DNA from: Rhynchospora pubera
Taxonomy: Eukaryota > Streptophyta > Magnoliopsida > Poales > Cyperaceae
Assembly (NCBI GenBank): GCA_028095005.1
Contig: CM051460.1
Span: 157,971,461-158,035,460, forward strand
DNA: 64,000 nucleotides
Reading direction: 5' to 3'
Shown: positions 46,697 through 58,610 of the stretch, one piece after another
Layout: every line of letters begins with the position of its first letter
Numbering within the stretch: the first letter of the stretch is position 1
Notes under the pieces: generated by a model
What the model was told of the DNA's origin: nothing
The model's database searches: none
What the model saw: the letters and a program-made list of their open reading frames with translations, nothing else
Position numbers and translations under genes: made by a program

Positions 46697-46965
46697 TGTT
46701 GTAAAATAAAGGTGGAAGAAAGAAATAATGAACAATATATCAAGAGTAAGACAATATTCTCAATCATAAATTTCAGAATTTTATTTTCTCATTCCAACTA
46801 TCCATACAAATGTACAATGCCTCTATTTATAGGCTACAAAAATAATATCTCACATAATGACAATAAATATGTAGTGGAGATCATGGATATAAATGTGTAG
46901 TGGAGATAAATGCTTAGTGGGAATATGAAGATGAACAATCCACATAATTATTTAATTTCATAACA
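46697..46965 (-). repeat. 3' LTR of the minus-strand copia element
   Basis: On the minus strand it reads TGTTATGAAATTA to TTTTACAACA. The TATA box is CTATAAATAG (complement of 46822-46831). It is preceded on the minus strand by CCAAGGGGAAG. The overlap with 56493-56650 (about 158 bp) appears identical. Confidence 0.85.
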
Positions 46966-47153
46966 CTTCCCCTTGGATGTTCATCTTTGATTATACACTA
47001 TTAATATGATACTTCAGGATCAATATTAATATGGTACTTCTGGATCAATTTATCTGCCTCATTAAAAACCTTACCAAGAAAAATCCATTGGGATAAAAAC
47101 TTGGATAAGGGAAAAAGAGTGCAGTGTGTATAATACTTCCCCTCATTTTAATA

Positions 47154-48203
47154 TTATTGGATATCCTTTAGTCGATGTAGACCTATCTTCTTTCTGAGTT
47201 GTTCAAAAACACTTGTTGGTAAAGATTTTGTGAATAGGTCGGCCAAATTGTTACATGATTGAATTTTCTGAACATCTATTATACCATCCTTTTGTAGATC
47301 ATGTGCCCAGAAGAACTTTGGTGCAATGTGCTTAGTTTTATCTCCTTTGATGTATCCTTCTCTTATTTGTGCTATACATGCTGCATTATCTTCATATAAT
47401 AGAGTAGGATTTTCTTTGATATTTTCAAGTCCACATTCTTCTTGAATATTTTGGATAATTGACCTTAATGAAACACATTCCCGACTTGCTTCATATAAAG
47501 CAATGATTTCAGCATGATTTGATGATGTGGCAGTTAGAGTTTGCTTTATAGACCGCCATAAAATTGCAGCTCCACAATAAGTAAATACATATCCTGACTG
47601 AGATCGCGCCTTATGCGGGTCTGACAAATAACATGCATCTGCATAACCAACTAGATTGAATTTTGAATTCTTTTGATAGTATAGTCCCATATCACGGGTT
47701 CCGCAAAGATAACGAAAAACACCTTTAATTCCATTCCAATGTCTTCGGGTTGGTTTGGAACTATATCTTGACAATAAATTTACAGCAAATGCAATATCAG
47801 GTCTTGTATTATTTGCAAGATATAATAACGCGCCAATTGCGCTTAAGTATGGTACTTCATGACCAAGTACTTTTTCATCATTTTCTTGGGGACGAAAAGG
47901 ATCATTTTCTACATTTAATGATCGTACAACCATTGGTGTTCTCAAAGGATGAGCTTTATCCATATTGAATCGTTTTAGTATTTTTTCTGTATAATTTGAT
48001 TGATGGATAAATATTCCATTCTTTAGGTGCTCGATCTGCAGGCCGAGACAAAATTTAGTTATTCCAAGATCTTTCATTTCAAACTCTCTTTTCAACAATT
48101 TTGTAGTATTTTCGATCTCTTCAGGAGATCCAATAATATTTAAATCATCAACATAAACTGCAACTATTGCAAAACCTAAATTTGATTTTTTTAATAAAAA
48201 CAC
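47154..48203 (-). pseudogene. pol: copia reverse transcriptase (C-terminal part) and RNase H
   Basis: A 349-codon open frame. AVYVDDLNIIG holds the YxDD catalytic motif; FEMKDLG and TRPDIAFAVNLLSRYSSKP follow. The RNase H acidic residues sit in VGYADACYLSD, SSNHAEIIALYEASRE and YEDNAACI. The start shown is not a real initiation site: the segment is the continuation of the upstream pol frame past stops and shifts in 48204-48377 (for example LYGLKQ then stop). RNase H looks intact to its C terminus about 190 bp before the LTR. Confidence 0.85.
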
Positions 48204-48377
48204 ATGGACTAACTACATTATTTTTATATCCTTCTTTTAAAAGATACTTACTAAGTCGATTGTACCACATTCGACCTCATTGTTTTAGTCCATATAAAGA
48301 TCTTTTCAATTTTATGGAGTACATTTCTTTAGGTTTTGATCTATATGCTTCTAGCATTTTTAATCCTTCAGGGATTT

Positions 48378-48827
48378 TCATATATATATGTTACTATCAA
48401 GTGAACCATATAAATAGGCTGTGACAACATCCATAAGTTGCATTTTCAGATTTTCTGTGACTGTGAGACCTATTAAAAATCTAAGAGTTATGGCATCCAC
48501 TACAGGTGAATACGTTTCTTCATAATCTACTCCATATATTTGTGTAAATCCTTGTGCCACTAATCTTGCTTTGTATCTCACAATTTCATTTTTCTCATTT
48601 CTTTTGATGGCAAATACCCATTTGTAACCTACAGGGTTAACATTTTTGGGTGTTTGGACTACTGGTCCAAATACTTGTCGTTTGTCAAGTGAATTTAATT
48701 CATCTTGTATGGCATCTTTCCATTTAGGCCAATCATTTCTGTGCCTACATTCTTCTATGGTTTTTGGCACATTATTCTCTTCGCTTATAACATCACTAGC
48801 TATAGCGAATGCAAATATTTCATCCAC
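48378..48827 (-). pseudogene. pol: copia reverse transcriptase, N-terminal part
   Basis: NDWPKWKDAIQDELNSLDK, VGYKWVFAIKRNEKNEIVRY, KARLVAQGFTQ and YEETYSPV are the standard copia RT opening. It is in the same frame as integrase and as the YVDD segment. It breaks at NIYI-stop where family members read NIYMKIPEG. Here the TA run has one extra TA, so a two-base slippage explains the frameshift. Confidence 0.85.
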
Positions 48828-49076
48828 ATGAGTTTCATTTTTATTTAATATTGTACCAGTTTTTACATAATTTATAGAAATTTCATAATCATTTGGTACT
48901 TCAGTTTCTTCTGGAACTTCATCAACTTCTTCTGGAGTTTTAGTTTCTTCTGGAACTTTATTAATTTTTTCTAGAGATTTAAGTTCTTCTGGAATTTTAT
49001 TAATCTCTTCTAGAGATTTAGTTTCTTCTGGAACCTTATAAACCTCTTCTGAGATTTTACCAACTGCTTTATTCTG
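48828..49076 (-). other. Integrase-RT linker with Pro-Glu repeats
   Basis: Translated in the pol frame it reads as four or five imperfect repeats of the type VPEETKSLEEINK, about 36 bp each. Only the TAA right after the RKRK end of integrase interrupts the frame here. Confidence 0.7.
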
Positions 49077-50714
49077 TTATTTTCTTTTACGTGGATTTAC
49101 ATCCTTAGAACCAATTGGTCTTCCACGTTTCCTACGCTCATGAGATTCATTTGATATTTTTGTAATATCTATTCGAGCATGTGCATTTATAGCTGGAACA
49201 TGTGATTTAGTGACTCTATTTATATCTGTGAATGCGTCAGGCAATTCATTTGCAATTCTTTGTAAATTTATAATCTTTTGAACTTCATGTTCACATTGAC
49301 CACTTCGGGGGTTAAGATAAGATAATGATGAATTCCATGTCACTTGTTTATCCAGCTTTTGTTTTCCTTCTCCTAAATTTGGGAATATTGATTCATCAAA
49401 GTGACAATCAGCAAATCTTGCTGTAAAAACATCTCCCGTTAATGGTTCTAAATATTTAACAATAGAAGGAGAGTTAAAACCAATATAAATACCCAATTTT
49501 CTTTGAGATCCCATTTTTGTGCGTTGTGGAGGAGAAATTGGAACATATATTGCACAACCAAAAACTTTTAAATGGGACAAATTTGGTTCTCTTCCGGAGA
49601 CCAATTGTAACGGAGAATACTTATGATCAGCAGTTGGCCTTAATCTAATTAGTGCAGCAGCATGTAATATGGCATGTCCCCATGCAGAAGATGGTAAACT
49701 AGATTTCATATGTAATGGTCTAGCTATTAACTGTAGCCTTTTAATAAACGATTCTGCTAGACCGTTTTGTGTATGAACATGTGCCACTGAATGTTCTACA
49801 GTAATCCCAATAGACATGCAATAATCATTAAAAGCTCGGGATGTAAATTCTCCTGCATTATCAAGTCGGATTCTTTTAATTTGATAATCCGGAAAGTTGG
49901 CTCTCAATTGGATAATTTGTGCTAATAATCTAGCAAATGCAACATTTCTTGTTGCCAATAAACACACATGTGACCAACGAGTTGATGCATCAATTAAAAC
50001 CATAAAATATTTAAATGGTCCACATGGCGGTGTTATAGGCCCGCATATATCTCCTTGAATTCGTTCTAAAAATGATGGAGCTTCAGGTCCAACTTTATTT
50101 GGAGATGGCCTAGTAATTAGTTTTCCAAGAGAGCATGCTTGGCATGTCAATTCTTTTGATAACAGGATCTTCAGGTCCTTCAGGGGATGCCCATTTGCAC
50201 TTTCTATTATTCTCCTCATCATTATATTTCCTGGATGACCCAATCTATCATGCCATAATGTAAATAATTTTGGATCAATTAACTTCCGGTTAGTGACCAT
50301 ATTTGATTCTATTGCACTTATATAAGTACCATATAATCCATTAGACAATGCTTGTAATTTCTCTATAATCCTTTTCTGGCCATTTATAATAGATACGATA
50401 TGAAGATATTCGCAATTTCTTTCATTCATAGTTTCAATATGATAACCATTCTTTCGAATATCTTTAAAACTTAGTAGAATTCTTCTGGATCTACTCGAAT
50501 ATAATGCATCATCTATTATTAGTTTTGTTCCTTCAGGTAACAAAATACAAGCTCTTCCGGAGCATTCAACAATATTGCTTGAGCCAGATATAGTTTGAAT
50601 ATTAGTCATACCAGAATGCAATTGTAAAAAGTATTTCTTACTTTTCAATATTGTATTTGTAGTTTCGCTATCAACCAAACATGGATCATCTTTAATTAAT
50701 ATCGCGTCAGTCAT
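49077..50714 (-). pseudogene. pol: copia protease and integrase
   Basis: 545 codons. The protease motif normally DSA/GATTH reads DSETTNTIL near residue 16, so the His is lost. The integrase HHCC finger is WHDRLGHPG...CQACSLGK. The catalytic acidic residues lie in QGDICGPI, RLDNAGEF and NGLAESFIKRL. A conserved C-terminal block (VFGCAIYVPISPPQRTKMG, LEPLTGDVFTARFADCHFDE) is present. The frame ends at a TAA after a basic tail, then continues in register into the linker and RT, so this stop is a lesion in one polyprotein. Confidence 0.9.
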
Positions 50715-50819
50715 TTTCCCTTCAAAAAAAAGAAAGTAAAAATAAATTTACTTTTATTTATTAACATATTCATAATATAAAAATTAAACATAAATTAAAA
50801 ATTCCTACAATGAAACTTG

Positions 50820-51731
50820 AAAATATTATTTAGATGTACTGCTGGTATGCTATAAATATTTTGTTATACCACATATGTCATAAACATCTTCAAGATGTTT
50901 TTCTTTGAACGTACTGCTGGTACATTTTTCTTTTGTTATCAATATCTTGTTATAATGAGTTTTTGATTTTGATAGTCATATTTTTTTCTTGAAAGACTCT
51001 TCAAGAGTACTAACATGATTTCATCATAACTTCAGGTTATTACTTTAATAACTTCAGGTTATTAATATCATAACTTCATTTTATTACTTTAATAACTTTC
51101 GGTTATTAGTATCATAACTTCACGTTATGATAAATGAAATAGATATAAGTAAATAAATAAATAAAATGAACAAATAAAGAGAAAGAAAAAATAATAATAA
51201 TTTAGCATTATAACTTCAAGTTATTAAATCGTTTTGACTGCGCAATTTAAATAAATTAATTGAAATAACTTCAGGTTATTTTTCATTCAATGACCAATAA
51301 TAAGTGCTAATATATTTTAAATTGGGAATAACTTCATGTTATTTTTTTTTTCATCCAATATCCTATAATAACTTCTGGTTATTTAAGGAATAGAACTTCT
51401 GGTTCTTTGATAAAAAATTTCAACTTTGAATAATAACTTCGAGTTATTAATTTATTAATATTCAGTGGCATTCCATAACTTCTGGTTATATTAAATTTCA
51501 AATAGAACTTCATGTTCTAAGCAAAACAAATTGAAAAATTAAGAATTTCAAGTTCTAAGCAAATTACTACAAGTATCAAGAACTTCAGGTTCTAAATAAT
51601 TTTAAATAAAATATAAACTTCAGGTTTTAAACAAAATCAAGTATTAAGAACTTCGGGTTCTAAACAAATTATTTATGATTAAGAACTTCAGGTTCTAAAT
51701 AACTTTAAATCGAAATATGAACTTCAGATTC
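50820..51731 (-). repeat. Array of short palindromes with arms that change together
   Basis: About 15 units of the form ATAACTTCAGGTTAT or AGAACTTCAGGTTCT lie 20-45 bp apart from 51029 to 51731. Outliers upstream have other arms (GTACTGCTGGTAC near 50830 and 50915, AACATCTTCAAGATGTT near 50885, ACTCTTCAAGAGT near 50997). Within each unit the arm bases match each other (ATA with TAT, AGA with TCT, TAAA with TTTA) while the middle TTCAGG/TTCTGG is steadier. The array occupies the region upstream of protease on the element's sense strand, where a gag-pol spacer or gag end is expected. Confidence 0.8.
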
Positions 51732-53492
51732 TGTTAGGAAATTGCTCAATTTTAATTTTGTGACTAATTACCCTTAATTAATTCAATTAAAACACAAGCA
51801 ACACGAGATCTAGTACATAAGCTCATTCGACACAAAGAGATAGGTGGAATATTGTACCTCCCGCGAAATCGTATTCGCGGGGCTCCACCAAGGCATGGGA
51901 ATCGATGGCGTACCTTCTCCACCGTCTCCACCACGTCTAGTGGCCACCCTCGAGTCCACCAAGGAGGATTAATCACGTTCTACAAGGTACGTGCTAGCAT
52001 ACCCAAAGAACAAGCCTAATCCTTATGGTTTTCTCTCTTGCATCAATCAACAACCTTGATTTAGTGGAGAGAAAATAGCTCAACACATGAGCAAAAGAGA
52101 GAATGAGAGGATGAAAGTGGCGGCCTCCATGGGAGGAATGAGAGGAGAGAGAAAAGCTAGGTGGAGGCCCTCATAAGTGGTCCTTATATAGAGCACAAAA
52201 CCTAATTGACCTCTTCCATAATTACAACTATGCCATCCCACCTACCACCATATTGGGCAGCCACGAAATGGACCTATATGGGCCACTTAATCCACTCAAT
52301 TTAGTCTCTAATTCCATTAATTAAAGCCTCATTTATTTGCTCTTTAATTGGACTATCTATTTGCTACCAAATAACGGCCCAATTAATTAATATAACAATT
52401 TATATTAAAATTGCGTTGAACTAAATTAATTATTAACTCATTAATAATTATTTTAGAATTAGTTAATGCATTAATTTATTTCTATATGATCCATTGACTT
52501 AATTAATTATAACGGTTCGCAACGGTATATAATTAATTAATCAATCTTATCATATTTTCACAGTACTTACTGCTGCGAATAAATAAATAATGCACTGTGT
52601 GATTAATGTCCTATTTGTGTGACCCTTTGAGGATTTATGCTATGTTGGACATGGAATTAAATCGTTATTTAATTCCAATAATCATAAGCGGTATCTAGCA
52701 ACACGTTATGATTTCCAATTCGCATAAATAATGTACTGCTACAGTATTTAAATCCTGCATAAGAGAATAAAAGTATTTCTCTATTTTGATTCTTATGTCT
52801 CACGATATCATCGTATAATCCAAGATAAGAATGTGTCATTCTTGCAGATTATACGTTTCTTGATCTAGAGTTGATCGCTTAATTGCGCGCATGCGATCCA
52901 ACTCCATCAAGGGGCCCAAACAGATATCGTCACTCACTAAGTGAATTAATGAGGGACATACGGTTTTCTTGATGATTAGCTTTTCCCCGCACAATTCAAG
53001 AGAACATAAATAAAGTCCGTATAGCAGCCCTTATCGGGAATCAGCGGTAAACAATATTTATTGAACCTATCCTCATGTGGAAAAGATAAACATCTCAAAC
53101 TTAGAACCAAGATCATAACGAAATAAACAATGACACATAACACAATCCATATGTTTATTTTGTTGGGTCAAGTCCTGTACTATGTTCCATAACATATACA
53201 TATGCAATTAAGTTGGTAACTCTTTACCTATGATTTATAGAACTTAATCATCACTTAACTTGCATACTAATCTTATATGATAATTAATGTTCCTTGTTAA
53301 TTATCAAGATTATGGAACATTTAGATTTATTATTGTCATTCTAAAGAATGATCCACAGAGATCCACAATTCAGATCGTCAACCTAAATGATCTGTCAATA
53401 ATAAATCTAGGAACAGATGATAAAATATCATCCAAAACATAAACTAATATTTAAGTCATCAAATTATTGACTTCTAGGACATAACTCTAACA
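51732..53492 (-). repeat. 3' LTR of the nested Angela-like element
   Basis: Plus-strand limits TGTTAGGAAATTGC and CATAACTCTAACA. The TATA box TATATAAGG on the minus strand is the complement of about 52182-52190. Confidence 0.8.
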
Positions 53493-53742
53493 ATCTCCCA
53501 CTTGGCTTAGAGTCAATCAGTAGTGACTTCTAGCCAACGAAGAATTGAGAACGATGTCATATATCTACATATATACATGTTTCGGACCTCAAAATAAATA
53601 ATATGCTTAAAGCTAGTTACTCATACGTCTACCACGTATGGATGCATAGTTGCATCTCGTATACTGCTCAAGGTAGATGTCATGCTAGAGTGTTCACTGT
53701 GTTCGCGAACCTATCCAAAATTGTTCGACCCTGTATATATAT

Positions 53743-53788
<46 letters not shown>

Positions 53789-56487
53789 TTGATTATCATC
53801 ATATGATATCAAGTGATATCGTTATAGATCATATTTGAATCTCCAATGTAACATTGGGTTCTTTAGGAGTAAGTTGTGGTTCGAGATGCATAGAACCATA
53901 ATAGCTCGACTAAGAACTCGATCAAAAATAAACTTTTTTTATTGCTTCACAAGTTGCTATGTATTTTACTTTGGTGACGGAAACGGTTGTAATATTCCAT
54001 TTAGAACATTTTCTAAACTTACAACACCACCTTTTAAGCAAAATATGTAGCTTAATCGTGATTATATCAATCCTTTGAAAAATTTTATCAGTGTAACAAC
54101 TTACACGAGATTTCTTTCATCTTAAGAGATGAAATATTATATCACTCTTTCTCATAAGGTACCTGAGGATATCCTTGATTATCGTCCAAATGTGTCTCTC
54201 TTGTATCCATTTGACAACTGTTTGTCATATCCTTTGGATACTACACATTGGGGCATATGCATAAATATGGCGTACAAAATGAAACTCATGATGAAAGAAT
54301 CCTTGAACTGTTTCATGCACTTTCTCGAATTGAGTTGCAATAAACCGAGTTAAATACTCAAGTCATGCCATGTGACGTATAGTTAGACATCCTTTCTTGG
54401 AGTGTAACTTTCGTGTTTCTAGAACACTTCGTAAATATATGCATATTTGCTCAAACCTAACATCCATCATAATCTATCTTTATAGATTTTGTTTCCTAGG
54501 ATTAGGTGATTCCGCCCAAGTTCTCATTTGAGAAAGCATTCTCCAAAGAGATCTCGACAATATCCATTTTCTTAATGTTATTCCCAATTTAATGAATAAT
54601 TATCTTGAACAATACAAGTAATACAATTATGCTTCCACTGAATATCTTGTATATACAAGATACTTTTGACGAAGTTCAACTCCTTGACTTCATTGTCAAA
54701 ACTTTTATTCCAATCTCCACAACACTTGCTTTAATCCATTAATGAATCCTTGAAACATGCGTATGTTTTTAGCAATACATAAACCTCGATTTGTGTCAAA
54801 TGCACAACATCTTCCTTCATTCATACGAAGAAGGCGGTTTTATGTGTTTTTCCATATATCGACATATATGAAATACAACTATTGCTAGAATGATCTTTAT
54901 TGACTTATACATAGCCACAAGCAAGAAGTTGTGCTTTGTACGTAGTCAACTAGCCATCGACTTAGACATAGCTACAAGCGAGAAGCCGCGCTTTGTACAT
55001 AGTCGATTTGTTATCCATGTCGATCTTTCCTTTTGAAGATCTAAACGTTCTTGATGGATTGCTCCTTCATGAACATCAACCAAGGTCTATACCTTGTTGT
55101 TATACATGGATTTTATTTAAAGATCATATGAATTCGAACCATATATGTGGAATCGGATCGTTCCATCGTTTCCTTGTTTATCAACGGATTCTCATATGCT
55201 AAGTTTGAGAATGTCGTGAAGTCAATGCACCAAACGGCTTAGGCAATCAACTCTCGTTGATCTTTTGTAGGATTGGTACTTGAGGTTCATGAGCTACTTC
55301 CACAATGATTTGTCGAACGAGTTATCGACTCATCATATATATTCCATGAGTTTCTCGAATCATCATCAACTCGTGAGATGGTTGAGTCCTCATTGGAAGG
55401 AGCGTACTATTAAACTTCTTTCAAAACAACTTGTGAATGAAGTTTCGCTCAACTCCCACTAAGTACCATGTATGGAGTGACAAGTTTCCCATAAGAGTAC
55501 TTCTTGTAGTGACGCATAAACTATTTTAATACTCACTTTACTCCCACTACTTCTTCTTGAGAATTTCAATTCATCAAGACTACATTATGATTAGCAACAA
55601 CTACTTTGTTCTTATCATATTCGTGGAAGTAGTGCCTTTTAATATAAAGCATCCTACAAATATTAAGTGTCTTATTTGGGTACAAGCTTACAAGTCAACA
55701 ATACTTGAAATAAGCTTCTCACCACCAAATCTCGAGAAGTATTATACTTAGAGATCAAAATCTCGTAAGATATCTTCTTCAATAGACTTCGATGGAACAT
55801 TATTCAGTGTAAACAATATTGTCCTCAAACATAATTCCCTAATACGAGTCGTATAAGTCAATTTGATTTATTACCGATCGAACTATACAAAATATTGTTC
55901 GATACCTCCATTCTTGGACATATTATTCCTCATGGAGCGAGTTATGAAACTACTTTCATGCTCTTTAGATAATAATTCAAATCATATGACTTAACTACTT
56001 ATTTGCCACGATTAATTGTAAGACTTCCATTTTTCTTGAACGGTTTTTTAAACTTCACTCTTGAACTCCTTTGAACTAGTAAAAAAGGTTCATACTTATA
56101 CCTTATCAAATAGATATGTTAATATCTACAATGATCGTTGGTTAAGTAGTAAAGTATCAACAACCTTTCGTTACACAAGTACTTATAGGTCTTTATACAT
56201 CGATATGTATAAGTCCTAATTAATTCACTTGTCCTTAAACCTTCATAGGTTAAAGGCGCTTTTGTCATTTAATAAACATGATTCGCATATCAATCGATTT
56301 GAAATCGAATTGAATTACGAGCTCTACGTTACGGAGACTCTCGTAATACGATTCTCGTTTATGTATGTGACTAAGCGGTTATATAAAACATGAAAGTCAA
56401 ATACTTTATGTCAAGTCTTACGCATCCTATTTATCATTCAAAACTTGCTTATCTATTTCAAGCAAATTCAATCAAGATGCATGAAAT
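53493..56487 (-). pseudogene. pol: Decayed Angela-like reverse transcriptase region
   Basis: No long frame survives, but the minus strand at 54490-54655 translates to YKIFSGSIIVLLVLF..., then IGNNIKKMDIVEISLENAF and SNENLGGIT. This is in register with the Angela RT segment whose YVDD box should follow LVL; here it is destroyed. Further on (down to about 54100), SKKGCLTIRHMA and IKDILRYLMRKSD match the following blocks with several stops. Two 49-bp near-copies (54902 and 54959) indicate a local tandem duplication. An AT run lies at 53745-53787. Confidence 0.7.
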
Positions 56488-56650
56488 CATATAAATGTAC
56501 AATGCCTCTATTTATAGGCTACAAAAATAATATCTCACATAATGACAATAAATATGTAGTGGAGATCATGGATATAAATGTGTAGTGGAGATAAATGCTT
56601 AGTGGGAATATGAAGATGAACAATCCACATAATTATTTAATTTCATAACA
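56488..56650 (-). repeat. 5' LTR fragment (U3 side) of the minus-strand copia element
   Basis: It matches 46803-46965 and ends CATAACA before the second CCATA. The R/U5 side, about 106 bp, is missing. Confidence 0.85.
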
Positions 56651-57269
56651 CCATATGTATAATTGTGATTTTATGGAAAAATTTCAGCAAGCAAATTCTG
56701 ATCTCTTACTCCTCCCTCTCCTTGGCTGACGGCTACACAAGAGAAAATCTGGTTCTTCTTTTGTGTAGGCGCCTCTCTACCTCCTTCTTAGCTGCTCGTG
56801 TTGAACAACCCTTCCTCGCATTAACCGGTTAATCGCACGCGAAGGAAAACAGAAAATTAGCGATCGTTTCGGATAAGCTAGCACTTGTCTTGACACTTTG
56901 GTTACTTTTTTAGGTGGACTCGAGACAACCATAGGATCGTGGCGTAGATGAGCACGCCACCGACTCCAAAAGATTGGATTCGAGACTTCCGAATACGATT
57001 TCGAAAGAAGTGACCTCATACGCTTCTCCTTTTTAACGTGTTAATTACTTAAATAACTAGATCCGTTTCTCGTACGTGTTTAATTCCTTGTTAAATATTA
57101 ATAAAAATTAAAATTGCATGAGAACTTGAGTTACTTACAAAAGATGAAACTGGAACCAAACAATCACCGTCTGAATAAACCATAATCGTGCAAATTATGA
57201 AACCTACGTGTAGGTGCCTCAATTTATTTTTCATGAAATACACTCACCGAGCAAAGAAAAAGGATATAG

Positions 57270-58610
57270 AAAAAAAATAAATATCGGAGGAGACAAGAGG
57301 GAAAGAAAAATTGAGAAAATTTTTATCAATGACAAAAATATCCCTGACAATTTTAAAAAAGACAAAAGAGCCTCTGAAATTTTAAAAAGAACACAGCTAT
57401 AGCGATAATAGAATTACCGTAATAACTCAGCCCTATAGCGGCAATAGCATTACCGCTATAGGGGGCTATAGCGGCATTGCTATTACCGCTATAGGTCTTT
57501 TTTTTTCCTTTTCGGACTGACACATAGAGGGACTTTTGTTTTGGAATTTTCCTCTATAGCGACGTTGTCTTGGCCGCTATAGGGTTTTTTCTGAGCTGCC
57601 ACTCTGTTTTTTAAAGTATTTCAATCATTTGCATGACACAAAATTTGCACTATTTGCCTTTTTTCGTTTTAATAATTGATAACACATGTATCTATGTCAA
57701 CTGCAATTAATTTTTGACTAAGATAAAATTTCTGGGAGTGTACAAAGTTGTATGTTCAAACACTAACCAGCGCATATTTGACAAAACTCATTTTAAGTTA
57801 AGAATTTGTAGCTAGTTAAGTCATCTTGCTTCACTAAAGTTCAGTTGTGTTTGGTAGACAATTTAAAAATTGGTAAAGTATAAGATAATCATATTAGTTG
57901 TAAAAATACAAAGTACCTACCAAATTTCTAATTGGGAAAATTAATAAGATGGAGTTAACCGAAAATATTGGGGACGTTAATTCTATTCCTTTTTGTTTTT
58001 AAGATCATATGTTTACTAAAGTTATTCGCAATTGCTTCTTTGAGTCATTATATATAAATTTTAGGGCAAATTAAGATGCTTAAATTTTTTAGCAATATCT
58101 AAAGTGTCTAATTAAAAATGACATATTATTTTACGGTTTTATTTCTCTTTACAGTAACATGTGAGATTATTTTCTAAGTCAACAACCAAATTTTAAATAT
58201 ATGGCCATATGAGGTTGCAAATGCGGACAAAACATGACAATTTCGTTGGTTGGGGACTTAGGGGGAAAAAATTATTTGATTAGTTTTTGGGCAAAAAAGA
58301 AAAACCCTATAGCGGCAAAGGCAATGAAAATTCCAAAACAAAAGTCCCTCCGTGTGTCAGTCCGAAAAGGGAAAAAAAAGGCCTATAGCGGTAATAGCAA
58401 TGCCGCTATAGCCCCATGTAGCGGTAATGCTATTGCCGCTATAGGGATGAGTTATTACGGTAATTCTATTACCGCTATAGCTGTGCTCTTTTTAAAATTT
58501 CAGAGGCTCTTTTGTCTTTTTTAAAATTGTCAGGGGCATTTTTGTCATTGATAAACATTTTCCCAATTTTTCTTTCCCTCTTGTCTCCTCCGATTTTTAT
58601 TTTTTTTTTT
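57270..58610. mobile_element. Foldback-type element with CTATAGCGG subterminal palindromes
   Basis: The left arm (about 57270-57590) and right arm (about 58290-58610) are long inverted copies of each other. They share ATCGGAGGAGACAAGAGGG, GACAAAAGAGCCTCTGAAAT, CTATAGCGG(C/T)AATAGC and TCGGACTGACACA. Each arm also holds several smaller palindromes built from CTATAGCGG...CCGCTATAG. The centre (57600-58290) is AT-rich and unrelated. No protein is encoded: the two open frames in the arms are mirror images of the repeat. The target duplication was not resolved. Confidence 0.75.

Larger units (their letters stand above)
51732..56487 (-). mobile_element. Angela-like copia element, 5'-truncated, nested
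   Basis: 3' LTR 51732-53492 (1761 bp, TG...CA), polypurine tract CCAAGTGGGAGAT just beyond it on the minus strand, then about 3 kb of decayed pol. It breaks off at 56487 against the 5' LTR fragment of the host element; no second LTR is present. The LTR start (TGTTAGAGTTATGTCC) and tract fit the Angela/BARE lineage. Confidence 0.75.
46697..56650 (-). mobile_element. copia retrotransposon with 5-bp TSD, internally rearranged
   Basis: A minus-strand element bounded by TSD CCATA (46692-46696 and 56651-56655). It has a full 269-bp 3' LTR (46697-46965), a polypurine tract, RNase H, reverse transcriptase, integrase and protease (47154-50714), a spacer with a palindrome array, and a 163-bp 5' LTR fragment (56488-56650). 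Between the spacer and the 5' LTR fragment, an Angela-like piece occupies the place of gag, primer site and the LTR R/U5 part. The IN/RT wording (LWHDRLGHPG, YMVLIDASTRWSHVCLL type) fits a very widespread plant copia lineage, perhaps Ivana/Oryco; I did not confirm the lineage. Confidence 0.8.
45403..57110 (+). mobile_element. Angela-like copia LTR, plus strand, split by a younger element
   Basis: The LTR starts TGTTGGAGTTATGTCC at 45403, runs to 46696, and resumes after the inserted element at about 56651, ending near 57110 (about 1.75 kb of LTR in total). It is the same family as the minus-strand LTR at 51732-53492. Both have GAGTTATGTCCTA at the start, AGGGCTGCTATACGG and a related end with GGTGGACTCGAG and GAATACGATTTCG, but they are well diverged. 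No primer site follows and no internal domain is present, so it is a solo or truncated LTR. Its right boundary is approximate. Confidence 0.65.
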
